64,000 bases of DNA from the NCBI GenBank assembly GCA_019925795.1, contig CM034304.1, positions 248,001-312,000 on the forward strand, read 5' to 3'. Position 1 is the first letter of the stretch; every line of letters begins with the position of its first letter. A model generated the notes under the pieces. It searched no databases. It was not told the DNA's origin and worked only from the letters and a program-made list of their open reading frames with translations. A program made the position numbers and the translations under genes. This DNA is from Dendrobium chrysotoxum (taxonomy: Eukaryota > Streptophyta > Magnoliopsida > Asparagales > Orchidaceae). Positions 11,213 through 20,932 of this stretch are shown one piece after another.

Positions 11213-12981
11213 TTGGTAATCATAATACGGCTGAAGGTTATTCTATTACACGACCGCCGTTATTTGATAATATACCTTTTAATTTTTGGAAAACTCAAAT
11301 ATCTTGTTTTCTTCAATTTATAGATTAGCGCATGTGGATGCTTGCTAAGAATGACTATGAAGCACCTTATTGAATGATTAACAATGTTAAAACAGAACTG
11401 CCTTTCACTGAATGGACTCTTGATGATCGGGACTTAGCCCAACTGAATGCCAAATATTTGAACTATTTTTTCTGTGCCTTAAAATCTAAGGATTACATAC
11501 ATGTTTCTACCTGTACAACTGGTAAAGAAATTTGGGATAGATTGTGCATCACTTATGAAGGTACAACTGAAGTCAAATAGTCTAGGTTAAATATATTGCT
11601 TCATGACTACAAACATTTTCGCATGAAACCTACTGAATCTATTTCTTAAATGTGTACAAGGTTCACTCAAATTATCACTTCTTTGCATGCTCTAGGAAGA
11701 GAACTTACAAACTATGAAAAAGTGAACAAGATTTTGAGATGTTTGTCTTCTTTGTTTGATGCTAAAATAACTGCAATTACTGAATCGAAAGATTTGAAAA
11801 ATTATTCTTTTGATAATTACTTTGGTCACACATTTCTTATGAGCAAGGGGTGAGCTAAAGATAGCTTGATGCAGGTGAAAAGAAGAAGGAGAAAACTGTG
11901 GCGCTGAAGGCCAATGATATTGACACTTATCCTTTCGGGTCTTATAGCGATGATGTTGCCTTAATCACTAGGTAATTCAAAAGCTTTTTAAGGAAGAAAC
12001 ATAAGAACTTATAGAAGTGGAACAACGGTAAGTCCAATAAAAATTTTAAAGGTTCATCTGATACTGTTTATTTTGAATGCATGAAGCCTTGACACATCAA
12101 GGCTGATTGTCCTACACTTGAAGCTCACCTAAGCAAAGAGAAGGGGAAGGAGAAACCCAAGTTCAAGAAAGATAAGAAGCAGATTCAAAAGGTGTTTTGA
12201 GCAGATACTGCATCCGACTCCTCTGAGACTGAAGCTAAAGTGGAAGAAACCAACTTGTGTTTGATGGCAGATGGTCATCCTAGTCAGTCTGACTAGGAAG
12301 AGGTATGTGAGCTTACTTATGATTAATTATTCAAAGTGTTTGAAAGAATTCATGCATCGTATAGGAAGCTTAAGAAAACCCATGCTACCCTGAAACTTGA
12401 TGATTAAAGATCATTCAACTGTTGATTGCAATCACATGTCACTACTTGATGAATTTGATGAGTTAAATAAAAAGTATTCTGATTTAATTGTTGAGCATGG
12501 TTTGTTAAAAATATCACATATTGAATTAAATATTGCATTTAAAGAATTAGAAACTCATGCATCTGATTTAGGTAGTAGTGAACACCATCTGAAATTTTAA
12601 ATTATAAGTTTGAAAAAGAAAAATGAATTTTTGAATGTAAAAATCTATGCTTTTGAGAAAAATGAAACACCTCCTACTTTTGCACAATTTTATGCACCTC
12701 CACCTTTTGAAGAATCTGTTTCAAAATCATAAAAGCATGTTTCATACAAACTTAGGAAGAGGCACTATCACCCACGTAGATTAGTTAACACTTTTCCTGG
12801 TGTTAGATGTTTTTCTTGTGGCATGTTAGGACACATCTCCCACACCTGCACTATTTCTTATAGTATATTTTGGGTATGGAGGCCCAAATTACCTGTTTCA
12901 TAGTAGAGCTCATATGCATTGCATTTTTCTTATCATTAGAAGGAACTCAAACCTGTTTGGGTTCCTAAATCTGACATTTGA
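11213..12981 (+). pseudogene. copia gag pseudogene of element C
   Basis: The start codon is lost: the position of ATG in D and E reads AAG at 11213. The UBN2-type region is recognisable in open pieces at 11374-11580 and 11650-11853. The first zinc knuckle (about 12069-12110) has Tyr for its first Cys and a stop inside. The coiled-coil-like region is at 12397-12600. The second knuckle, CFSCGMLGHISHTC, is intact near 12808-12850. Many stops are present and the piece is non-functional. Confidence 0.8.
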
Positions 12982-12996
12982 TGATTTTATAGGCGT

Positions 12997-13022
12997 GCTC
13001 TCACATAAGACCTTGTGAGAGC
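12997..13022 (+). other. Gag-pol junction stem-loop, element C
   Basis: GCTCTCAC, ten bases, GTGAGAGC: a perfect 8-bp stem between the gag TGA and the first protease codons. A TAG at 12990-12992 in the pol frame precedes it. The same structure is found in E and F. Confidence 0.75.
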
Positions 13023-14045
13023 ATATGGTAGCAAGACCGCTGAAGTTTAAGACACATGACTGGAGATGCAAATCAATTCATTTCGCTGGAGGCCAGAGCT
13101 TGAGGCAAGGTTATACTTGGAGACAATACCACCAGGAGGAGGGTAGGATTAGGTATAATTGGTGATTCAATGAATTTCATGATTGATAATGGTTTGCTTG
13201 TAGATGGATTGAAACACAACGTGCTGAGCATCATTCAACTCTGTGATAAAGGATACAACATCAAATTCCTATCGACTTACTACATTTTAAGCTTAAATGA
13301 TAAGATTATTTTATAGGGACAAAGGATCAATAATGTCTACATGCTGGATGAAAGTTACTTTAAAGTTGATGTTTCAATTTGCTTAAAAACTGCTGGTGAT
13401 GAGTCTTAGCTGTGGCACAGGAGATTATGTCATGCCAGCATAAAAATTTTTAGGAGACTCACCCAAAAGGACTTAGTTAGAGGTATCCCCAAGTTTAAGT
13501 TCACTAAGGACCACTTGTGTGATGCCTATCAATTAGGGAAGCAAGTCCAGTTTCCTTTCACTCTGTTAAGGACATTAACACCTCTAGACCTTTACAAGTC
13601 CTTCACATGGATCTCTTTGGACCCATTAGCACTGTCAGCTTAGGGGGGAAAGTTTATGGTTTTGTGATTGTTGATGATTACTCGAGGTTTACTTGGATTA
13701 AATTTCTGTCACATAAATCTGAGTCATTTGATGGATTTAAGCCTTTCTCCACTTCGATTCAGAGGAAGTTAGGTTGTGAGATATTAACTATTTATAGTGA
13801 TCATGGTGGGGAGTTTGAAACTGTGATATTTGGAGCTTTTTGTGAGGAGCAAGGGACTAGTCATAATTTTTTAGCTCCTAGGACCCCTCAGCAGATCGGG
13901 GTAGCTGAAAGGAAGAACAGGACCTTAGTGGAAGCCGCTAAAGCCATGCTTTACTGAGTATTCACTTCCAAAATACTTTTGGGCTGAAGCGGTGAACACT
14001 GCTTGTTATGTGCTTAATAGGGTGAATGTTAGATTAAATCTGAAC
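13023..14045 (+). pseudogene. copia pol pseudogene of element C (protease and part of integrase)
   Basis: The protease motif is destroyed: the segment matching WYLDSGCSRHMTG reads W-stop-QDR-stop near 13026. Integrase core is open at 13607-13957, with the LHMDLFGP, DHGGEFE and GVAERKNRT motifs. A frameshift follows at about 13955, and homology ends at 14045 in the segment that in E reads VKLNKTPYE. RT and RNase H are absent. Confidence 0.8.
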
Positions 14046-14800
14046 ATCATGTTTGGACTTCTCTCTAACAGGAAGACTGTGTACAGTACTCCCAGAATGC
14101 TCCGGTAGTTCAAAAAATGGCCAAAAAGCTTAAAAAAAATTTTGCCACAAGATGCACATTTTCCACTTGTACATGTACAAATGAGTGTCGGGCATACCAC
14201 CTTGATGCCCAAATATCTAAAATTGAGTGTTTAATAGCACTTTTGAAAGCTCATGGGCACGTTCGCAGTAAGGGCCTGGGCACGCTGGCAAGCAGGGCCA
14301 AGGCACGCTGGTAGCCAATTCCCGGGCACGCTGCCAAGCAGGGCCAAGGCACATCCAGTTATTCTTGAGTAACCAACAATCGATGGCACAAGCACCAAGT
14401 CGCTTCATTTATTCACGATTATGTGTGTCAAGATGCATGAGTCATCAAATATGAAGCAACATTTTGTTCTGAGGACTAGGCACAACCAATCTAAAAAGGC
14501 GACTGTTTTATCTCCCACGTGGTGTTGATGTAAATTAGGATTTCACATCCAAACGACAAGCCTTTATATTCTCTTGTTAAGATTTATAGCTAAATAGCTA
14601 TATCCTGCAGGTTCGCTAATTAAAAGATGACTCTGCATCATGGTTTGCCTTCTCCCTATTACGAAGGCTCGGCAAGTTACATGTAGGTTCACTAATATAA
14701 AGATGACGGGGGTGCTCTAAGCTTTAAAAATGGGCGCTTGGCACATGGCAGTTGGCACGGCGCGAGCGCGCGTCTTGATTTTTTTATATATATTTTTATA
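14046..14800 (+). other. Unassigned non-coding block
   Basis: No recognisable protein and no match to the copia or LINE families in this window. It contains a 29-bp motif (gggcacgctgNcaagcagg...) in two copies about 47 bp apart (about 14278 and 14325). A second pair of similar segments, gttcNctaat-taaaagatgac, lies near 14612 and 14686. The left edge could be the start of another LTR (TGTTTGGACTTC at 14050), but no partner is visible. Confidence 0.4.
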
Positions 14801-14804
14801 TATA

Positions 14805-14970
14805 AATGCCGGGGCACGCTGGTGCGCTCGGCCCGGGGCTCGTCGCGGCCTCGGCCCGGGGCTCGCTGCGGGCTCGCCGTGGGCTCGGCCCAGGGCTCGC
14901 CGGCGGGCACGGCCCGAGGGCACGCCGGCGGGCACGGCCCGAGGGCACGCCGGCGGGCACGGCCTGGGCT
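14805..14970 (+). repeat. GC-rich tandem repeat block
   Basis: A sharply GC-rich island in an AT-rich window. Between 14901 and 14964 a 25-bp unit (starting cggcgggcacggcc) is present about 2.6 times. The upstream part is built from related cggcccggggctcg pieces. Open frames on both strands here (for example 14730-15161) have Ala/Arg/Gly-rich composition that follows from the repeat, so I do not call genes. Confidence 0.7.
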
Positions 14971-15027
14971 TCCTGACCAATTTTATCCCATTCGAATTTG
15001 TTTTGGCACGTTGGGACCTCTTTTTTT

Positions 15028-15043
15028 GGGCGCGTCAGCGCCC
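15028..15043. other. Hairpin GGGCGC-gtca-GCGCCC
   Basis: Perfect 6-bp GC stem with a 4-base loop, followed by aaaattttttac. A sister hairpin with the same downstream context lies at 15125-15142. Confidence 0.6.
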
Positions 15044-15124
15044 AAAATTTTTTACGGAAGAGCTGTGGATTTTTCCCCGTATTACCGGTGCCCGATCTCT
15101 AGTGCTCGTCGGGGCTTATATTTT

Positions 15125-15142
15125 CGGGCGCATTAGCGCCCG
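15125..15142. other. Hairpin CGGGCGC-atta-GCGCCCG
   Basis: Perfect 7-bp stem with a 4-base loop, followed by aaattttttac. It is 97 bp from the related hairpin at 15028-15043. Confidence 0.6.
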
Positions 15143-15274
15143 AAATTTTTTACTTAATTAGTATTTATTTTCTCTCGTGCGGTTGGCGCTCAATCTGTCG
15201 TGCTCGCCAATAAACTTAATTTTTCCCACTTTTTTGGATTCGATTTATGGCCTCCCTGGCAACAACTTTCTTTT

Positions 15275-15840
15275 ACGACACGGCCTATGGGGTATGGGGC
15301 ATAAAGATTCCCACATGCAAATAATCCTTCAAAATTCTCATAGCATACGCTTCGCTCAAGCAACGAAGCATGGTGTCGATGGACGGCACTAGCACATTCC
15401 CCGATATGGGGCATAAAGATTCCCACGTGCAAACAATCCTTCAAAATTCTCATAGCATACGCTTCGCTCAAGCAACGAAGCATGGTGTCGATGGACACCA
15501 CTAGCACATTCCCCGATAAGGCAACCGGGCTTCCCTCTAATCGGACAAGCGACGACGCATGGCATCAATGCATACCCCTACCTCCAGCTTACGACACGGC
15601 CTATGGGGCATAAAGATTCCCACGTGCAAACAATCATTCAAAATTCTCATAGCATACACTACGCTCAAGCAATGGAGCAGGGTGTCGATGAACACCACTA
15701 GCGCATTCCCTGATAAGGCAACCGAGCTTCCCTCTAATCGGACAAGCAACGAAGCATGGCATCGATGCATACCCCTAACTCCGGCTTACGACATGGCCTA
15801 TGGGGCATAAAGATTCCCACGTGCAAATAATCCTTCAAAA
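15275..15840. repeat. 197-bp tandem repeat (with one 112-bp short unit)
   Basis: The landmark ataaagattcccac occurs at 15301, 15413, 15610 and 15807, giving spacings of 112, 197 and 197 bp. Units share the acgacacggcctatgggg, cttcgctcaagcaacg and cattccccgat segments. The last copy breaks off at 15840, directly against telomere-like repeats. Open frames crossing the units on either strand are repeat artefacts. The organisation recalls a subrepeat of an intergenic spacer or a satellite; I cannot assign it. Confidence 0.85.
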
Positions 15841-16005
15841 TTCCCTAAACCCTAAACCCTAAAAAAAAAACCCTATAACCCAAAACTCTAAATCCTAAAC
15901 CCTAAAAACCTTAATCCCTAAACCCTAAAAAACCCTAAACCTTAAACCCTAAAAACCCTAAACCCTTAACCCTAAAACCCTAAACCTTAAACCCTAAATC
16001 GTAAA
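15841..16005 (+). repeat. Telomere-like repeat, degenerate CCCTAAA
   Basis: Runs of ccctaaaccctaaa with one-base variants and short A runs. The C-rich strand is on +, as in all other arrays of the window. Element D inserted at its right edge; the five bases before D are gtaaa. Confidence 0.9.
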
Positions 16006-17365
16006 TGTTACGACTCGGGCTCAAGAGTTCCTATTTTGATGATAACAAACATTATGGCTCACATCTTCTAATATTTGGAATGTATATTTATTTGTGTGTG
16101 CACTAACATTTCAGGAACATCATGCATCAATACAAGAAAGATTCAAGACTCAAGAATGAGTAGAAAAGGCTTTATTGTATTTCTCATTAATGTACTTTTT
16201 GATTCCTTGAGTCAAGTCCTGTAATAGTATATGCTTATTTATGACCATGTGTACACATACTTAGGGGGAGTGAGATCCTGTCAAAACCAGAAGTTCAACT
16301 TTTGAACAAATCGTACTGGACGATTTCGGATCGTCCAGGACGATCTGTTCATTGAACTAATCGTCCTGGACGATCCAATATGATCTCAAAACCCTAGCCG
16401 CCATGATAATTTAGGCAAGGATTTAAGAGTAAAAATTTGTTCTAATCGTCCTGGACGATCTATATATCGTACTGGACGATTTGTGCAAAATTTGTTCTGA
16501 TCGTCCTGGACTATCCCAGGATCGTACGGGACTATCAGGTCAAATTCTGCACATCGTCCTGAACGATCCTGAGATCGTCCTGGACGATTTATGGCGGCAG
16601 AATTGAGTTTTTAGGGTTTTCTGAAGCCGTCTTTTGGAGCACATCGTCCTGGACGATCCTGCGATCGTCCTGGACGATCTTTGCCGCCAGAACTAATTTG
16701 GAAGGGTTTTTGGAGCTCTTTATTTAAGCTTTCTCAAGACACTTGATATGTGTCTTTGGCAGCCATTGAGGCTTCGTTCTTTTGGAGAAAACTTGAAGAG
16801 AGAGCTTGAAAGGGAGAGAGGAAAGGGTGGAGTTTGAGAGGGAGAAGAGCCTGGGAAGGGTGTTTCTCGAGGGAGTGTGAGGGGGTTCACACGGTTGCTC
16901 CGGCAGGCTTGCACCTAAGTACCGTCGGATTCAAGGCTTGTCTCGAAGGAAGTTTTGGGAAGAAGAAGTGCTCTTTGGTGTCAAAGGACCCGGCTACTCC
17001 GCCGCACCGGGGAAGGTGGAAGTGATTTTGTAAGGGCTTCTCCGCCTAGCTATGGGGGCTGAAGGAGAGACACTTTTGGTTTAGTGCAATACTTGGAGGG
17101 TGCCTTCGAGGAGTGGACGTAGGTCAGGTTGGACCGAACCACTATAAATCCGGTGTGTTCTTTCTTATTACTTTTCCGCACTTTATTTTGTTGCGATTAT
17201 CTACTTGGGTGATATCTGTGATTGATCTTTTTATCGTTGTTTTAATTCATTTCCGCTGCACGTTATAAAAAGATTTTTATTTTGTTTCAAATATCCAATT
17301 CACCCCCCCTCTCGGTTAGCCTCGGGACTAGTTCACTAGGGCTTAACATCCCTTTCGAACTTTCA
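16006..17365 (+). repeat. 5' LTR of element D (1360 bp)
   Basis: It starts TGTTACGACTCGGG and ends CTTTCA. The first 300 bp are unlike A/C/E, but the palindrome-rich part (for example 16445-16460), the purine-rich stretch and the tail from cttctccgcc to the end are clearly related. A TATA-like CTTTATTTAAG is at 16718-16728. CpG within the palindromes is well preserved. Confidence 0.92.
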
Positions 17366-17367
17366 AG

Positions 17368-17379
17368 TGGTATCAGAGA
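17368..17379 (+). other. Primer-binding site of element D
   Basis: tggtatcagaga, eleven of twelve bases of the plant initiator-Met PBS, two bases after the LTR end. Confidence 0.85.
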
Positions 17380-17420
17380 GGGATTCAATATTTAAGTTTA
17401 AAAACTTTTGAATTTGATCC

Positions 17421-18441
17421 ATGGCTAATTTTTGTAATCGTAATATTGCGGAAGGATATTCAATCACCCGGCCACCTTTATTTGAAAATATTACTTTTGA
17501 TTTTTGGAAAATCCGTATGTCTACTTTCTTGAAATATATTGATTATCGCATGTGGCATATGATTCAAGTTGGTTATTCTGTATCATCACGTATTATAAAT
17601 GAAATTAAAGTTGATATTCCTTTTTCTGAATGGAGTAGATCAGATCAGATCAATGCTCAATTAAATGCTAAATATTTAAATTATTTTTTCTGTGCTTTGA
17701 ATTCTGATGATTGTATGTTAATATCTGCATGCACTTCTGGCAAAGAAATCTGGGATAAATTATGCACTAGATATGAAGGTACTTGTGAAATCAAGCAATC
17801 TAGGCTAAATATGTTAATGCATGATTATGAACTTTTTAGCATGAAACCTTATGAAACGATCTTGGACATGTTTACTAGGTTTTCTCAAATTGTGACATCA
17901 TTATATGCTTTAGGAAAAGAACTTTCAAATTTTTGAAAAAGTTAATAAAATCCTATGTTCTCTACTTGCTAAATTTGATGCCAAAGTCATTGTAATTTCT
18001 GAATCAAAAAATTTGAACGAATATTCTATTGATAATTTGATTGGCTCACTCATTACCTACGAGCAAGGTTTGGGTCAAAAGCTTTTGGATGCAGATAAAA
18101 CGATAGTGCTGAAAACTGAAGACATTGAAAGTGATGAAAGTGAAGAGTTAGCATCAGCAACAAATAAATTGAAAAATCTGCTAAGGCACAAACATCAACA
18201 TCAAAAGTGGAACAAAGGTAAAAATGGTAAGAATGTAAAGTTTTCTTCTGATGTTATTTGTTTTGGATGTAGGAAGCCTGGACATATGAAAAATCAGTGC
18301 CCGAACTTAGGAACCCTTCCTGAAAAGGAAAAGGGTAAAGCTAAGCAAATTCTAATAAGGGCTGACAATGCAAAACGAAAAATGTCCTGGGCAGATCTAG
18401 CTTCTGAATCATCTGATCAGGAGCAAGCTGATGTAAATTAA
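17421..18441 (+). pseudogene. copia gag of element D, single frameshift
   Basis: ATG at 17421 (atccATGgctaa) opens a protein of about 340 residues in the UBN2/gag-polypeptide family: N-terminal SITRPPLFEN and WKIRM motifs, a helical region to about residue 230, a basic stretch, a perfect CX2CX4HX4C knuckle (CFGCRKPGHMKNQC, about 18260-18301), and a Glu-rich tail ending at TAA 18439-18441. The only lesion is one extra T in the T run near 17930, which causes a stop at 17934; removing it restores the match to elements B and C across NFEKVNKIL. It could be a sequencing error. The protein would form the particle and bind RNA; the second knuckle of E is absent. Confidence 0.85.
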
Positions 18442-19720
18442 TGTTCTTTTTGTGTGTTTATGTTTTTGTTTTTCTATTACTATTGTTTATTCGTTGTGTT
18501 TTCTGTGTTTTATTATTTTTATTTTTCCTTTTCAAATTCCTTATGTTGCTTTTTATTGTTTCTCTGATCAAGCACACACATAACACCTCTTATTTTAAAA
18601 ATTATTTTTTAAAGATCTTGTTTTTTAAAAATGGAAAATTTACCTCTTGTATTTTCTAAATACTATGTTAGTTGTGGTTGATTTTTTTAAAATCAAGTAA
18701 AGGAAGAAAACTCATGATTTTGTCTCTCTATCTCATTTCTTTGAATAAGGCTATCTTGCTTTTGAGTCAAAATCTGTTTCAGATTATAAATTGAATTTTG
18801 AAATTAAAACTTTTTTCATCTCCCAAAATTTTATCTATCTCGTAGGAATCTTTTGCAAATTATTGAACCAACTTTAAGATTATCTTATTCAAGTTGTTTG
18901 TCTTTATCATAAGAATAAGGTTTGCTGATTTTAAAGATTTAGAAAGGAGGCAATCAAAAGATGCGCAGTGCGCCAAACTAATTGAAAAGAGGCACAAAAT
19001 CAGCCCAAAATTAAAAAGATGCGAAATTCCCAAATTAAATACACAAAGTGTATCAAAAATCAAAAGATGCGCAATGCGCCAAACAAATTGAAAAAGAGGC
19101 ACAAAATTAGCCCATAAAAGCTGCTTCCATTCTTGTAAATCTTTAAAGTTTTGAAAACTCTTATGACTTTTTGATAGATTCGTTACTTGAGTTTGAAAAT
19201 CAAGATTTTCTGATTCATTACGTTGCATTAATCTTCTATTAGATGTATTTTATGAAAGGAGTTTTGAAGAAGTTTTATTTCCTTATCTAATTTGTTCCTT
19301 GATTTAGATATTGGCTTAAAAAGTTTTTTCGCCTTTTTAAAACCTGAGTTTGGATTTACATTTTCTGATTCTCTAACCTTTCTGGGTTCAAAGAGATCAA
19401 TTCATGTCTTACTAAGTTTTTGGAGAACCTCAAGAGGTGACTTCCAAATTTTTGCACCTCCTCTTTTTGATAATGTCAAAGGGGGAGAACATACTGTTGT
19501 ATTTGTGATGTTTTTTACGTATTTGTGATATTTTTTTTATGTTGTTTGTTTTACATCATATTGTTGTTGTAGTTATTTCAAAAATTAAAAAAAAAAAAGA
19601 GAAGAAGAAAGTATTCCTCCCTATTTTTAAAAGACTTTTCTTAGTGATGGGGAGATTAGGAGAAAATATCTTTTTGTAAATTCAACCAGTAATGTTTGCC
19701 ATCATCAAAAAGGGGGAGAT
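18442..19720 (+). other. Element D 3' non-coding region with PPT
   Basis: T-rich sequence directly after the gag stop, with only short low-complexity open frames (18441-18659, 19292-19528) that match nothing in E or F pol. It holds the triple-hairpin module (18957-19113), an internal PPT-like sequence gtcaaagggggag near 19475-19488, and the true PPT aaaaagggggaga (19707-19719) directly before the 3' LTR. The 34 or so bases leading into the LTR match element E almost exactly. Confidence 0.75.
18957..19113. other. Triple-hairpin module, element D
   Basis: Three small triloop hairpins in a row: GCGC-agt-GCGC near 18963, ATACAC-aaa-GTGTAT at 19039-19053, and GCGC-aat-GCGC near 19069. The outer two are embedded in a repeated context ending gaggcacaaaatNagccc. 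The same module lies at 43401-43562 (E) and 60516-60680 (F). Confidence 0.75.
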
Positions 19721-20432
19721 TGTTACGACTCGGGCTCAAGAGTTCCTATTTTGATGATAACAAACATTATGGCTCACATCTTCTAATATTTGGAATGTAT
19801 ATTTATTTGTGTGTGCACTAACATTTCAGGAACATCATGCATCAATACAAGAAAGATTCAAGACTCAAGAATGAGTAGAAAAGGCTTTATTGTATTTCTC
19901 ATTAATGTACTTTTTGATTCCTTGAGTCAAGTCCTGTAATAGTATATGCTTATTTATGACCATGTGTACACATACTTAGGGGGAGTGAGATCCTGTCAAA
20001 AACCAGAAGTTCAACTTTTGAACAAATCGTACTGGACGATTTCGGATCGTCCAGGACGATCTGTTCATTGAACTAATCATCCTGGACGATCCAATATGAT
20101 CTCAAAACCCTAGCCGCCATGATAATTTAGCAAGGATTTAAGAGTAAAAATTTGTTCTAATCGTCCTGAACGATCTATATATCGTACTGGACGATTTGTG
20201 CAAAATTTGTTCTGATCGTCCTGGACTATCCCAGGATCGTACGGGACTATCAGGTCAAATTCTGCACATCGTCCTGGACGATCCTGCGATCGTCCTGGAC
20301 GATTTCTGGCGGCAGAATTGATTTTTTAGGTTTTCTGAAGCCGTCTTTTGGAGCACATCGTCCTGGACGATCCGGCGATCGGCCTGGACGATCTTTGCCG
20401 CCAGAACTAATTTGGAAGGGTTTTTGGAGCTC
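19721..20432 (+). repeat. 3' LTR of element D, first 712 bp
   Basis: Nearly identical to 16006 onwards, with about eleven differences including single-base indels. It ends at the run of N. About 650 bp, the terminal CA and the target duplication (expected gtaaa) should lie in the gap. Confidence 0.92.
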
Positions 20433-20932
20433 NNNNNNNNNNNNNNNNNNNNNNNNNNNNNNNNNNNNNNNNNNNNNNNNNNNNNNNNNNNNNNNNNNNN
20501 NNNNNNNNNNNNNNNNNNNNNNNNNNNNNNNNNNNNNNNNNNNNNNNNNNNNNNNNNNNNNNNNNNNNNNNNNNNNNNNNNNNNNNNNNNNNNNNNNNNN
20601 NNNNNNNNNNNNNNNNNNNNNNNNNNNNNNNNNNNNNNNNNNNNNNNNNNNNNNNNNNNNNNNNNNNNNNNNNNNNNNNNNNNNNNNNNNNNNNNNNNNN
20701 NNNNNNNNNNNNNNNNNNNNNNNNNNNNNNNNNNNNNNNNNNNNNNNNNNNNNNNNNNNNNNNNNNNNNNNNNNNNNNNNNNNNNNNNNNNNNNNNNNNN
20801 NNNNNNNNNNNNNNNNNNNNNNNNNNNNNNNNNNNNNNNNNNNNNNNNNNNNNNNNNNNNNNNNNNNNNNNNNNNNNNNNNNNNNNNNNNNNNNNNNNNN
20901 NNNNNNNNNNNNNNNNNNNNNNNNNNNNNNNN
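20433..20932. other. Assembly gap (500 N)
   Basis: Exactly 500 N, a usual placeholder for a gap of unknown size. It hides the end of element D, any telomere-like sequence between D and LINE-1, and the 5' UTR and start of LINE-1 ORF1. Confidence 0.98.

Larger units (their letters stand above)
9345..14045 (+). mobile_element. Copia element C, 3' truncated
   Basis: A 5' LTR (9345-11147), PBS, gag and the front half of pol, ending abruptly within integrase at 14045 where unrelated sequence begins. The LTR starts inside the gag of element B, so C inserted into B. No 3' LTR of this copy is present. Confidence 0.82.
16006..20432 (+). mobile_element. Gag-only copia element D (non-autonomous), right end in gap
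   Basis: Complete 5' LTR (16006-17365), PBS, a gag with one frameshift, about 1.3 kb of non-coding sequence containing the triple-hairpin module, a PPT, and the first 712 bp of the 3' LTR before the assembly gap. The internal part is only 2355 bp, and no protease, integrase, RT or RNase H is detectable. The two LTRs differ at roughly eleven positions over the 712 comparable bases, so the element is younger than A-C. Its class corresponds to terminal-repeat elements that encode only GAG. Confidence 0.88.

Noticed and set aside
14730..15161. Long open frames in several phases of the GC-rich block, both strands
   Set aside because: Composition is Ala/Arg/Gly/Pro only and follows from a 25-bp repeat with few A/T-rich stop codons; no family match and no conserved start.
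15177..15810. Open frames on both strands repeating the same peptide
   Set aside because: They are translations of the 197-bp tandem repeat.
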